Below are positions 9,846 through 19,343 of a stretch of DNA of 34,111 nt, one piece after another. Source of the stretch: Chrysochromulina tobinii. Lineage: Eukaryota > Haptophyta > Prymnesiales > Chrysochromulinaceae. The notes beneath the pieces are model-generated. The model worked only from the letters and a program-made list of their open reading frames with translations. It was not told the origin of the DNA and did no database searches. Numbering within the stretch: position 1 is the first letter of the stretch; each line of letters opens with the position of its first letter. A program made the translations under genes and the position numbers. Where the stretch lies: positions 1 to 34,111 of the forward strand of contig JWZX01003124.1 of assembly GCA_001275005.1 (NCBI GenBank), written 5' to 3'.

Positions 9846-10680
9846 TTACAGCACCTCCACAACGACTTCCGACTTGGCGAGTGGTGGCGCGGGCGTGAGC
9901 TTCTCGAGGATGCGTGTATGATTGAGGGAGGCGAGTGCGCCGCCGAGAAGCTGCGCAATCAGGTAGAGCCACGCGTTGTGCAGATCGCAGCCGAAGACGA
10001 GGGCAGGGCCGATGAAGCGCGCCGGGTTGAAGAAACCGCCCGTAATGTGGCCAGCGCCGCCAACGACTACAACGATCGCGAGACCTGCAGCGTGGCATCG
10101 AATCCCGGAGCGTCATAAGGGATGTGAGAAGGGATCGGGTGGTCCGGCGGCGTTTGGTCACTTGCCACGTACCGATGGCAAACGGGGCGTGGTCGCCGAA
10201 GCCAGGCTTGGCGACTGCCACGGCGTGGACGGTGGCCACCAGCACGAACGTTCCGAGCATCTCGAGCACGAACACAGAGCCACGTACGCGGTCGGGCAGC
10301 GTCCGGTGGCAGCCGGGCGGAATAAGGTATGGCATCTTGTATTCTCCCCAGTTGTCGAGGCCTGCTGCGTCCAGGTTTTCATCAAGATCAATGAAAGCGG
10401 CGAGAAAGGCCGCGGCAATGGAGCCCGATATCTGCGCGACAGCGTAGAGCCCAGCCTTGAACGGCGGCAGAATACCAGTCAGGCAGAGCCCCGCCGACAC
10501 CGCCGGATTCAAGTTTCCGCCCGAATACTTTGCGGTCATGAAGATGCACACCGTGAGGACCACGCCGTTGACGGGACCAACCTGCTCGGTACCACCGAAG
10601 AATTGGAAGATGAAGGTCCCGAGGAATTCAGCCCAGAGGGCAATGACGAGCTCGCGGCTCAAATCGAAGGAGATTTGCAT
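9846..10680 (-). CDS. AQP: Aquaporin / major intrinsic protein, 248 aa
   Basis: Two exons, 10680-10173 and 10084-9846, joined in phase 1 by an 88-bp intron (GTACGT...CTGCAG). The six-helix MIP fold is complete. The first NPA box is SGGNLNPAVSAG (NPA at residues 58-60) and the second is HITGGFFNPARF (189-191), reached only after splicing. The arginine of the selectivity filter is present (R192). At the other filter positions I read V177 where water-specific channels have His, and G186 three residues before the second Asn. This is more like TIP or multi-substrate channels than strict water channels; that reading is inference from position. It should act as a membrane channel for water or small neutral solutes. 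It is divergent from a membrane protein gene, with 308 bp between them. Confidence 0.93.
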
Positions 10681-10988
10681 GGAACTGGTTTCTCGACCTA
10701 GAATATTCTGCCGCCCAGCAGCCCACGGGCACAGCCGCTGCTTTTGAAAATTGAATTTCGGATTTTTTAGGAAAGAGTTTCATCCAATTCGTTAACTCGA
10801 GAAGTCGCTTGTTTTACACTTTACGACCGTGACGACGCCTGAAGATTCGAAGTGCACAGTGGCGATCTGTAGACATCGCCATTGCGTTTCGTTCGATTTG
10901 GCGCGCAGGGCAGGAGGAGGTCCCTACCGGTAACGAGGAAGCCACCCGCCGTTCTCGAACTGCACCCTCCCCGCGCGCGCGAGCTGCC
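10681..10988. promoter_or_regulatory. Bidirectional promoter region, 308 bp
   Basis: Between the aquaporin (-) and the six-helix membrane protein (+). It has an A/T-rich patch around 10743-10790 and the octamer TACCGGTA at 10925-10932, 57 bp before the plus-strand ATG. No gene seen. Confidence 0.55.
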
Positions 10989-12035
10989 ATGTCGAAAGTG
11001 GACGAGAAGGCAGCTCTTCGCTTTGTCGCCTTCCAGGCGAACCTCGCGTCCATGTGCTTTGCTTTTGGAGCGCTCCTATTCTCAGTTGGCCGCGGGCTTG
11101 AAAACGGACACGGCGGCATTGGCTTGAGCTTTGACTCCTACGCGGACTTAACGTGTCCGAACAACACGGTGGTTGTCGCCAGTAACGGCACGAACGGCAC
11201 GGTGGTGTACAATACGGTCAACCTTGGCGATCCTTCACTTACGGACTGCGGCTTCCAGTACCGCTTCGATGACTCGCGGCTCCGCGAAGTTTGGGAGCAG
11301 CGCCACAAAGCCAGCGGTAACCTGCTATGCGGCCAGGCCTTCGCGATCGCGGGCTGGTTCTTCAGCATCGCACCGGTGGCGGCCCTCGCCAAATTGCTCG
11401 ATCTTGGCCATGGCGACGCACAGGTCACCACGGGCAACTCCATCGTCTTCGCGTTCGTCTTCACGGCCGCGCTGACCGTGGTGGAATTCGTCTCTGAAAT
11501 TGGCACGTCGCAGGTGACGGAATGGATTACCAGCTCGTGGAGAGTGCTCAGCCCACCTGGTCCAGACGCTGACGCTGCCGGCGACTATGGCAGTGCTATG
11601 GACGAAGTCCAGTATGGTGGCATCACCGCGGCACAGAATCTCGAGATGACCTACATCGTCGTGCAGTCCCGTTCGCTCTGGCTGTTTGCCATGGATGACA
11701 TCTTCCTCTTGTTTGCGATGCTCATCGCGGCCTGGCTCGGTGTGGGCAGCACGACGGTCCCCAAGGACGTAGGCCGGTTTGGGCTGGTCGTGGCCTTCTT
11801 CTGCGTCCTTGACTTTTCCTTCGAGGTCACGCGCTTCGTCAACTGGCGTGGATCCACGAACAGTGTCATCATCACGTGCTTGATGCTCAACTTTTTCGCC
11901 CTTCCGTGGTGGCTCTTCAAGGTTGGCAATCTGCTCCGCAACATCGCCGAGGACGCGCCAGTCGCAGCGACGACCAGCATCCCAGTGGAGACAGTCGCGA
12001 AGGTGGAGAAGGTCGCGGAGGTGGAGATGCAATGA
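10989..12035 (+). CDS. Unrecognised six-helix membrane protein, 348 aa
   Basis: One uninterrupted exon from ATG 10989 to TGA 12035. Hydrophobic segments lie near residues 15-32, 112-135, 145-168, 228-250, 261-281 and 291-313. The 80-residue loop after the first helix has three N-glycosylation sequons (NNT, NGT, NGT) and Cys residues, so it probably faces outside or the lumen. The C-terminus is a hydrophilic Val/Glu/Lys-rich tail (ETVAKVEKVAEVEMQ). No known transporter signature is seen and I do not recognise the family. Normal codon use and the lack of stops make it a confident gene. The shared promoter with the aquaporin may mean joint expression, which is inference. Confidence 0.85.
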   Translation: MSKVDEKAALRFVAFQANLASMCFAFGALLFSVGRGLENGHGGIGLSFDSYADLTCPNNTVVVASNGTNGTVVYNTVNLGDPSLTDCGFQYRFDDSRLREVWEQRHKASGNLLCGQAFAIAGWFFSIAPVAALAKLLDLGHGDAQVTTGNSIVFAFVFTAALTVVEFVSEIGTSQVTEWITSSWRVLSPPGPDADAAGDYGSAMDEVQYGGITAAQNLEMTYIVVQSRSLWLFAMDDIFLLFAMLIAAWLGVGSTTVPKDVGRFGLVVAFFCVLDFSFEVTRFVNWRGSTNSVIITCLMLNFFALPWWLFKVGNLLRNIAEDAPVAATTSIPVETVAKVEKVAEVEMQ

Positions 12036-12600
12036 GCACCCCTTCAGCGCGGTATGTGGGCGGAAGGCTGCCAGTTGTGCTTCCGCAGGTGGCATGTGTG
12101 CTTGCCGTGAGGGCACTTTGGACGGAACGGAACATGGACAGGTCACGTAGAAGGGCACTTTGCATATAACTGCGTTTGGAGCACACTCAGGGAGTAGGAA
12201 CCAGCACCTGGGAGCCGCGTGAGCATCTTCTTCTGTAGTCCGCTGTACGGGGGTCGGTGCGTGTCGGTCACGAGTCGCGCCCGGTGGCGAATTCGACCGG
12301 TCAATCAACCTGCGTGATGTTACGACGTGTGTTAGCGTGTGCCGCTGTCGTTGGTATACGACCGATCGCATCGTGCGGTCGGCGGACGGCGCCTGCGGAT
12401 CTATGAAACATCGCGATTAAATCGGTCCCGAAACGGAGTCGAGAAACGGTGACGCGCCGCGACGGGTGCGTCCGAGCTCGAGCGCCGAACCGTGCAAACT
12501 GCTAATCTGAATTCGGGGAATCTTTTCGTTTGCCCGCGCGGGAGCCATGGCGGGAGCGTACAGCGTTGCTTCGCCATGCGTACATGCGTTATGGCTGCTT
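12036..12600. other. Convergent intergenic region, 565 bp
   Basis: 3' flanks of the membrane-protein gene (+) and the spermidine-synthase-like gene (-). Open frames here are short or continuations of antisense readings. A weak inverted repeat CGACCG...CGGTCG lies near 12360-12382. I see nothing else. Confidence 0.5.
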
Positions 12601-13782
12601 CTACTCACTACTGCTTCGCACTGGCCACTGCAACACTCCGGGCACGGCATAGTTGGGGAAGAGTGTGGGGGCGAGCTGATGCAGCCGCGGTACGCCAGGC
12701 AGCACAGTCTGGAGCTGCGTGGGCAGCAGAAAGGACGCGTAGTGCACATCAGGGTTGTAGTACTTGGTCTGGATCCGCTTTCGCTCCCAGGCCTCCCAGT
12801 CCAGCTTCGTCTGGAAGGGGTGGATCTGGTCAGAGGCCATCATGAACGAGTAGTGTCCCGAGGCGTAGGTAGGCTGGTACACCTGGAAGACATAGGCATG
12901 ACGAAACAGCCGGCTCATTTGATCCGCGCCTGACGCCACGCGCACCTGCCCCCACTGCGGCGAATCCAGGTTGAAGGCGAGCACTCCACGCGGCGCGAGT
13001 AGCGCCTTGCAGTCGGCGTAGAAGTTGCCCGTGAAGAGCGGCTGGGCCGCGTTGAAGTCGGTGGAGTCGATCAGGATGGCATCGAAGGTGCCATTGTTGA
13101 CGCCTGTTATTGGATATCGCGCCTCCTGCACAAACGTGGCGGCGTTCTGAACGACCAGGCGCACGCGCGGGTCTTGGAGCGCGCGGGCTTGGCGTGGGAA
13201 GAAATCCTTGGCGAATTGGATCACCACCTCGTCGATCTCGACCCATACGACCTCGACGAGGTTAGGGTACTTCACGAGTTGCGTCACGGTGCCGCCGTCG
13301 CCGCCACCCACGACCAGCACCCGCCGCGCCTCGGGCAGGTACGCGAGCGTCGTGTGCACAAGGCTCTCGTGATAGTTGGACTCGTCGCGCTCGGTGATCA
13401 TGAGCGCACCATCAATGGTCAGGATCTTGCCGAAGAAAAACGTCTCGTACACCTGCACGAGCTGGTATGGCGTCTGCACCGTCTTGAGGAGCGCCGATAC
13501 GCGGTAGATGGCGGCGCTGCTCGTCACTTCGGAGTACTCAATGTACGGTGTGGCGGACGACGGGCTGCCGCCTACATGGTTGGGCACGCACAGGTGCATT
13601 GCCGGGCATCTGAAGGACATTTTCCGGTAGACGAGCACGTTGCTCAGCAGCGCGGCGACGGCCACGAGCCACGCGAGCCGTTTGCGCACGAAGGCGCACA
13701 GCGCGGAGCACGCCATGCGCACCCGCAGGAGCGCGGTCACGGACGGATTCGCCTCGGCCTTGGCCTCGCTGTCGCCGCCCAT
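12601..13782 (-). CDS. Spermidine/spermine synthase family, membrane-anchored, 393 aa
   Basis: Single exon. The aminopropyltransferase domain (about 105-385) has the family motifs: YETFFFGKILTIDGALMITE then RDESNYHE (117-139), VLVVGGGDGGTV (155-166, binding decarboxylated SAM), VEIDEVV (181-187) and the DSTDFN box (239-244), where spermidine synthases usually have DSSDP. The enzyme would move an aminopropyl group from decarboxylated S-adenosylmethionine to putrescine, spermidine or a related amine. Which one cannot be told; thermospermine synthase is an alternative. Unusually it has about 100 extra N-terminal residues with a hydrophobic segment (RLAWLVAVAALLSNVLVYRK, 35-54), suggesting a membrane anchor or organelle signal. 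TACCGGTA at 13813-13820 lies 30 bp upstream of the ATG. Confidence 0.88.
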   Translation of the reverse strand: MGGDSEAKAEANPSVTALLRVRMACSALCAFVRKRLAWLVAVAALLSNVLVYRKMSFRCPAMHLCVPNHVGGSPSSATPYIEYSEVTSSAAIYRVSALLKTVQTPYQLVQVYETFFFGKILTIDGALMITERDESNYHESLVHTTLAYLPEARRVLVVGGGDGGTVTQLVKYPNLVEVVWVEIDEVVIQFAKDFFPRQARALQDPRVRLVVQNAATFVQEARYPITGVNNGTFDAILIDSTDFNAAQPLFTGNFYADCKALLAPRGVLAFNLDSPQWGQVRVASGADQMSRLFRHAYVFQVYQPTYASGHYSFMMASDQIHPFQTKLDWEAWERKRIQTKYYNPDVHYASFLLPTQLQTVLPGVPRLHQLAPTLFPNYAVPGVLQWPVRSSSE

Positions 13783-14167
13783 CGGGGTCTTCGTGTGAAT
13801 GCGAATACCCGGTACCGGTACGGTTACGTTTGATATCTTCGCACGTCTCTATGTTGCACCCGGGCGGTACCGGCAGCGCCATGCCACCGGCATCACTGCA
13901 TGTTCATTAAAACACATAAACTGGTGGTCTTGTGGAGGAGCGACGGTGGTGCTGTCCGGACAGCTGGGTCCGGACGTGATGATGACGTTGGCTATTGGCA
14001 CCTGGCGCGCGCCGGTGATGATGATGGTGATCATCGGAGAGGTTGGTGGCGGTAATCGACGGTTTTAGGGAGGTGGCTGCTCGCGCCGTCGCGCCGTCGC
14101 GCGCGCGCCGTCGGCCGGCGGGGACCCGCGGACCCGCGCCGCCCGACGTCTCAGATGGTCCCTCGTC
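13783..14167. other. Intergenic region upstream of the spermidine-synthase-like gene
   Basis: Contains the TACCGGTA palindrome (13813-13820) close to the start codon, and two GTCCGGAC palindromes near 13954-13961 and 13968-13975. GATGATGATG-type runs follow. No gene seen. Confidence 0.5.
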
Positions 14168-15143
14168 TCAACGGAACTCGAGCTTCGGCAGCACCTCTGT
14201 TTCGTCGAGACCATGGCGCCGTGCGTAGACTGCGAGATTGTCGAAGAACTCAGCGCACGACTTGAGAGCGAGGTTCGCCGCCTTGAGGTCGTTGTCATCC
14301 TGTATCAACAACAACGCCTCAGCAAAGGGCCATCAGAGGTTCATCAGAAGTGCATCGGAGGTCTATCAGAGGTGCATCACAGGTGCCTTCACAGGTGCCT
14401 TCACACACAGGTGCCTTCACACCTGGACCTTGATCCGCACGAGCTTGCGCAGTGCGTCGGCTCCCATGGCCAATTCCGCCCACTCCGCATCGCCGACCCC
14501 GCACGCTACGGACGCCGCCGTCGACTCGGCACGCCCGTCGGCGAAGGCGAGGAGCGCCTGGAAGATGGTACCCTTGAGCTGATGACTGCTCGCCGCCTGC
14601 GCCGCCACGCCCTCGTCAAAGCGCAGCGACGCCAGCACGCGACGGCGCGCCTCGGAGAGCGCATCTGGGGTGCGCAGCTGCACGCGCAGCAAGCACTCCA
14701 CCTCGACCCATCGCGACTGCATCATCGCCATGAGCTCCTCATCGCCCACATTGTCGGCGGGCGGCGGCGCCTCCTCCTCATCGCCGCGCCCGTCTTCATC
14801 GAAGGTGAAGGCGCTGCGCAGGGAGCCGTCCCGGCCTGGGCTCATGCCGCTGTGGCTGCGCCACGTCTTGCGCATCCTATCCGCCGCCGTGCGATAGGAT
14901 TCTGCTAAGTGCTTGGGCACCCATCCGTCGCCATCCTTCGCCGCAAAATCTTTCAGAGCGGCGCGCCGCTTCTCGTAGTCGCGTGAGATCTCGATAAACC
15001 TGTGGCCGGTGGAGGAAGGCGTGCGGCGGTCGGCTGTGTATCACGTGTTCAAGGCACGCGTGAGAGCGGACTCACCAAGCCTCTCCTCCCTTTTTCGTCA
15101 CTGAGCCCGGAGGCTTGGGCTCACTGGCCGAATCGTCAGCCAT
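14168..15143 (-). CDS. Unknown three-exon protein, 258 aa
   Basis: Rebuilt from frames that look unrelated before splicing: exons 15143-15076, 14999-14423 and 14299-14168. Intron 1 (76 bp, GTGAGT...CACAG) joins GGEA-TG|G-FIEISRDYEKRRAALK in phase 2. Intron 2 (123 bp, GTGTGA...TACAG) joins RIKVQ to DDNDLKAANLALKSCAEFFD in phase 0. The start is MADDSASEPKPPGS in an AAAATGGC context. The protein is acidic to mixed, mostly helical in character, with a disordered acidic linker (DEDGRGDEEEAPPP) near residues 90-105 and a helix-rich C-terminal half. No motif is recognised. Clean phases at both junctions make the gene likely. It is divergent from a 102-aa gene 220 bp away. Confidence 0.72.
14300..14422 (-). 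other. Minisatellite-type intron (GAAGGCACCTGTG / GATGCACCTCT units)
   Basis: Second intron of the three-exon unknown gene. On the sense strand it has three GAAGGCACCTGTG units, then four or five diverged GATG(C/A)ACCTCTGAT-type units, then a T-rich stretch ending TACAG. Confidence 0.8.
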
Positions 15144-15363
15144 TTTCTCTCGGAGCTGCGCCGCAGCTCAGGAGGCCGCAGCTCGCGGAACGCGCGCTCC
15201 TTGAGCAGCCCGGGGTGTTCTTCTCGAGTTCCAAGGGAATCCTTGCATGTTTGTTGTGAACAGGTTGCTGTACACGTACTCTCGTGTGTTTCCAAGATTC
15301 CAATCGAGCCTTTGAACAGACACAGCTCTGGTCCTTGTGACGACGCGCCGTGAATAGACGGCG
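15144..15363. promoter_or_regulatory. Bidirectional spacer, 220 bp
   Basis: Between the start codons of the three-exon unknown (-) and the 102-aa gene (+). No recognised promoter element. Confidence 0.5.
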
Positions 15364-15672
15364 ATGTCAGACGAACGGCTCTCAAGGCCTGCTGCCGAGA
15401 GAGAGCCACGACGATGGCAGCCACCTGCCAGCGTGCGGCACACGAACGTGTATCCACTCACGCAGCCGACACCATCGAAATTCGAGCTCCAGATGCAGCA
15501 GCGGAGGGAGGCGGCGGCGGCGGCGGCCAAGAAGACCGAGCTCCAGGAGTTTGAAGAGTGGTGCTCTGCGGAGGAGGCGCAGCTGGCTCGCTTGACGGCT
15601 CAACTCGACACGGTGCAGCAGTCGCCTCGTCGATCAGCTCTCGCCAAACAGTCTCTTGGGGCGACCTTTTAG
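15364..15672 (+). CDS. Small coiled-coil protein, 102 aa
   Basis: Single exon, MSDERLSRPAAEREPRRW to SLGATF. The N-terminal 45 residues are Pro/Arg-rich and probably disordered. Residues 42-85 (FELQMQQRREAAAAAAKK, then QEFEEWCSAEEAQLARL) form a probable amphipathic helix or coiled coil. Not recognised. The absence of low complexity at the end and the divergent arrangement support a real gene. An in-frame upstream start is possible but has a weaker context. Confidence 0.6.
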   Translation: MSDERLSRPAAEREPRRWQPPASVRHTNVYPLTQPTPSKFELQMQQRREAAAAAAKKTELQEFEEWCSAEEAQLARLTAQLDTVQQSPRRSALAKQSLGATF

Positions 15673-15821
15673 CGTAGATGATGTCTTTTGGAACGTTGGA
15701 TGTGGTCACATCGGTAGACAGTATGATAAAATCGCACGCTCAAAACGAAAAACGCAGCTTCGAGCTACCAACTTCACAGCAGCACATGCGGCATCTCGCT
15801 CGGCTGCTCATGGACGTGGCT

Positions 15822-17983
15822 TCACTCAGCCTCGCCGTCGCCCAAGCTGACCTCAGCCTCGCCGTCGCCCAAGCTGACGCTCGGCGGTGTGCTCGGTGTC
15901 TTCGCCGCTGCGAGCGCCTCCTTTGCCACCTCTGTGTTGTCGCGCGACGTGAGCTGCTGCTCACTCCCCAAGGCACCGGTGCCATCTCGGTGCAATCTCG
16001 GTGCCATCTCGCTCCCCAAGGCACCCGGGGAGCGCAGCACGACGTGGCCCTCGGAAAAGGCCAGCGACGTCTCAGCGTGCTGCCAGTTGGGCGGAGCCGA
16101 CGTTGCCTCGCGCGCCGTCGTCGCCGTCGCCGTCGCCGCCGCTGAAGCCCCTGCCGCGCCGCGCCATCCGCCCAAGACGTCGCCGGCGCCGCGACTTGCC
16201 CCGACGCTGCCGCCGCACGAGTAGCTCGTGGCGCCCAAGGCGGCGCTCGCCGCATGAGCGTACGCGCTCGCCACGGCGCTTGGCGTGGAGGTCCTTCCAA
16301 ACGAGGCAGGCGGATTGCCTAATATGCTCGCGGAGTGCCCAAAGGGGCTGCTCGCGAAGCTTGCGGTGCTGCGCGGCGCCGTGACGGGCATCCCCAGACC
16401 CGCGCCCAACGCGGCGCGCGCGCCCGCCGCGCTCGGATACGCGCTCGGCGCCGTGTTGGGCGCGTCCCGCGCCGTGCTGGGCGACTCCCACGCGCGCAGG
16501 GGCGAGGTGCGTAGGTCGCCGAGGGCCCATTGGAGCTCGCGCTTCTCTGCGTGCAGCGCATTGAGCGCGCGCGCGGCGCGGCTCCGTTCACGCAACGCCT
16601 CGTCGCGCTGGCGCACCTGATGAAGGAGGCAATTCGAGGCACTCAGCGGCACTCAGCGGCAATCATGAGCCATCATGAGTGGTCCTCGTCAAACGCACCA
16701 GCGGCTGCCAGCGCTCCTCGGCCACCGCGGCGCGGACTTGCTCTTCAAGGAGCTTCTCCTCCGACCGCCGCATCAAGAGCTCTATCCGCAACCGTTCGGC
16801 ACGCTCGAGCTCGAACCGCTCCGCCGTCGCGCGCCGCTGCTGCTCGAGCTCCTTGGCCTGCAGCTCCGCGTACTCGCATCGGGTGCGCAGCTCGCCTGTC
16901 TCCGAGCGGAGCCGCTCGGCTGCATAACGCGCCGCCTCGAGCGCCGCCACGCCTTCCGCCTCAAGCGCCGCCACACGCACCTGCAGCAGCGCGACCGTCT
17001 CCTGCGCCAAGCTGCGCGCCTTGGCCATCTCCGCGGCGCGCGCGTCCGCCGCCTCGGCGCGCAGTCTCGTCCGATCTCGTTCCTCGGCCACGTGGCCGAT
17101 GGAGCTCCTCGGACCGTTTGACGGATTCGACGAGACCCTTGGCCTCAGAGGCGGTGGCTGCGAGTCGCTCGCTGAGCGCCGCGCGCTCGCGCTGCGCGGC
17201 CTCGCGCTCGCGCTGCGCGGCCTCGCGCTCGGACTCCATCTCGCGCTGCCGAGCCTCGGCGGCGGCCGCGCGCTCGCGTTCTCGCGCGAGCTCGTCCCGG
17301 AGCTCGCGCTGCATCGCGAGGCTCGAGGCTTCGAGGCGCCGCGCCTCGTTCTGTGACGAGTGGAGCATCTCGGTGGCTCGAATGAGGGCCTCGCTCGAGC
17401 GACGCGCCTCGGCCTCGGCCACCTTGGACTGCTCGCGGATCGAGCGCATCTCCGCCTCCGCGGCCGCGCGCGCCTCGTTGGCGGCGTTCGCACGCTCCTT
17501 GGCGGCCGCCGCCTCGGCGGATGCCCGGTCGCGCTCCTCGCACCGGAGCTGCTCCTGCCGCGCCGCAACCTCGCGCACCTGCGCCAGCTCGACGCGTACA
17601 GCGGCCAGCAGCTCCTCGCGCTCGCGTACGTCGCTCTGCAGCTGACGGCTCAAGGCATTCTCTTCGTCGATGCGCGAGAAGAGCCGGCTCTTCTCCGCGT
17701 GCAGCGACTGCAGCTCCCTGCGCTCAATCAGCACGCGAGGCGCGCTCTCATTCGGGTCGTGCTTTCGCGTGGCGGCCTTCACCACCGCGGCCAAGCTAGG
17801 CTTAGGCTTCGCCACGGCGGTGGCCGTCGGCTTGGACGCCGTCGGGCTGCTCTGGGCCGCCGCCGGAGGCGAAGACTTGCCGTCCTGGACCGCTGGTGGC
17901 GAAGTCAGAATGGCAGGCTTCGCCGCTGCTGTGGCCTTCGAATTTGCAGGCTTCGTCGCTGCTGTGGCCTTCTTGCTCGACAT
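15822..17983 (-). CDS. Coiled-coil protein, about 692 aa, with one apparent frameshift
   Basis: Exons 17983-16699 and 16616-15822. The 82-bp intron (GTGCGT...CATCAG) joins EERWQPL to VRQRDEALRERSRAARALNA in phase 0. The first exon is open only if one base is skipped in GG at 17101-17102 (sense CTCC); the reading is then KRSEELIGHVAEERDRTRLR. Exon length (1285 = 3n+1) agrees. Residues 1-65 are a Lys/Ala/Pro-rich head with a 27-bp tandem duplication. About 80-460 is a long continuous coiled coil, including REAAQRE heptads from a 21-bp repeat near 17200-17250. The C-terminal 230 residues are Ala/Ser/Pro/Gly-rich, ending in two copies of VSLGDGEAE (27-bp repeat, 15825-15878). A filament, basal-body or scaffold role is plausible but unproven. 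Confidence 0.72.
16617..16698 (-). other. Minisatellite-type intron ending CATCAG
   Basis: Sense strand: GTGCGTTTGACGAGG, then TCATGATTGCC and GCCGCTGAGT units, then CCTTCATCAG. The intron start (GTGCG...GACGAGG) resembles the start of the following exon (GTGCG...GACGAGG), a possible worn trace of a duplication. Confidence 0.8.
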
Positions 17984-18285
17984 TTACAAGCAAATAGTGC
18001 CTCCGCTTGGGCGGCGGCCAGACTCGCGAGTGTGAAAGCGGCTATTGATTGCTGGCCACCTGCTGACGCTCGCCATTGCTTTCGTGTGAATTGGCTGTGA
18101 ATACTCGGACGTGCGAAACCCGGTTTCGATTGAAAGCAGTAATCATTCGCAATCGCTCCTCGGTACGACACACACCGTCCGTATTAAATAGTAGGCGCTC
18201 ACTGAATAATCTCGTCCCTGAGTGACACGGAAAAGATGTGGTCCACACTCCCCCGCGTCGTCTCTGTGAGGAACCAATCGCATGG
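17984..18285. other. Intergenic region between two minus-strand genes
   Basis: Upstream region of the coiled-coil gene and 3' flank of the SPK-rich gene. Less GC-rich than its neighbours. No gene or clear motif seen. Confidence 0.5.
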
Positions 18286-19206
18286 CTACTTGCTGATGGG
18301 CAGGCCGTACTGCCGTTGCAGCTCGAGGGTGAGCTTCATTTGATCCTCGACCCATTCCTGCTTGGCCGTCCGCCGGCCATCCGAATCCTCCATCCACGGA
18401 ACGTTCTGCTCATACTCGGGTTCCGCAGGCGGCTTGGTCACACGCTTGGCGACCGCGCGCTTCCTATTGGTCGAGGGGGCGGCGGCGGAGGATGAGGCGG
18501 CGGCGGCGTCAAGCGCATCGCCCGCCGCGCTCCTCACACCCTCATCGCCCGCCTCGGCAGCCCCGTGCCGCCGGTAGGAGTATCGCGGAGTCTCTGCGTC
18601 CCAAGCATCTCGCAGGCTCGTCCCGAAGACGTCGTCGAGCAGCTCGCGCGCACTCGCACGCTCAGAGATCTCGTCGCTGCCTTGTTCGCTGTCGGCCACT
18701 GACAGCTGCTCAGCAACAAGGGAATGCAGTGCCTCCGAGCGCTCCAACCGCCTGCGCGCCAAGCGCGCCGCCAACGATGTCGCGCCTGAAGGAACGGGCG
18801 CGCCCGTTGCCTCGGGCTCGCTCGTAGAGGGGGACAGAGGTCTGTCCTCGTCGCTCGCAATGATGTGCAGCACCGCTGTGCCTGACTGCCTATCGGTGAG
18901 ACCCCCCTTCCTTGGCGATCCCGATCGTTTACCCTTGGGGGACTTGGGGCGCTTGGGAGTCTTGGGGGATTTTGGGGACTTCTTCAGCTTGGGCTCACTC
19001 GCTGTCGGCGAGGATAAGGCCGTTCCCGACGGGCGTGTCAGGACGCCGAAGCGCTTGTGTCCCATGTCAAAAAACGAAAGCCTGAGGCTCGCGGGTCGCA
19101 CCGCGCGCGGTTTGGCCCCAAAAGTCGTGAAGTTCAGAGTTTGTCGTTCATATGGTAGAGTTGTTTGCGAAACCGTCTGTAGATCGGCGACTGCTGACGA
19201 AGACAT
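18286..19206 (-). CDS. Disordered SPK-rich protein, 306 aa
   Basis: Single exon. I chose ATG 19206 (MSSSAVADLQTVSQTTLPYE) because the frame further upstream overlaps the divergent gene and is Pro/Arg low complexity. Residues about 70-100 form a basic repeat, KKSPKSPKTPKRPKSPKGKR, reminiscent of SPKK motifs of histone H1-type tails and of proline-directed kinase targets. The middle holds a helical stretch (SLAARLARRRLERSEALHSL), and the end (YEQNVPWMEDSDGRRTAKQE to QRQYGLPISK) has normal composition and may be the conserved part. Nuclear or cytoskeletal binding is inference. Divergent from the SRPBCC gene with a 137-bp spacer. Confidence 0.65.
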   Translation of the reverse strand: MSSSAVADLQTVSQTTLPYERQTLNFTTFGAKPRAVRPASLRLSFFDMGHKRFGVLTRPSGTALSSPTASEPKLKKSPKSPKTPKRPKSPKGKRSGSPRKGGLTDRQSGTAVLHIIASDEDRPLSPSTSEPEATGAPVPSGATSLAARLARRRLERSEALHSLVAEQLSVADSEQGSDEISERASARELLDDVFGTSLRDAWDAETPRYSYRRHGAAEAGDEGVRSAAGDALDAAAASSSAAAPSTNRKRAVAKRVTKPPAEPEYEQNVPWMEDSDGRRTAKQEWVEDQMKLTLELQRQYGLPISK

Positions 19207-19343
19207 TGCACGGAAAGGGGGTCTTCCACGTGCGGCACAAGCGTCCGGAGACGATCTCGAGCATCTCCGACGAAACTTGAAATCGGCTGGAGTGGCGGGC
19301 GGCGTCGTGGGTTCGTTCGGCGCTTGGCGAAGGATAGGCGAGC
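19207..19343. promoter_or_regulatory. Bidirectional spacer, 137 bp
   Basis: The shortest of the head-to-head spacers, between the SPK-rich gene (-) and the SRPBCC gene (+). No TATA box or repeated motif recognised. Confidence 0.5.

Noticed and set aside
11325-12371. 348-codon minus-strand ORF
   Set aside because: Antisense to the six-helix membrane protein, Arg/His-rich composition typical of a GC-rich shadow frame.
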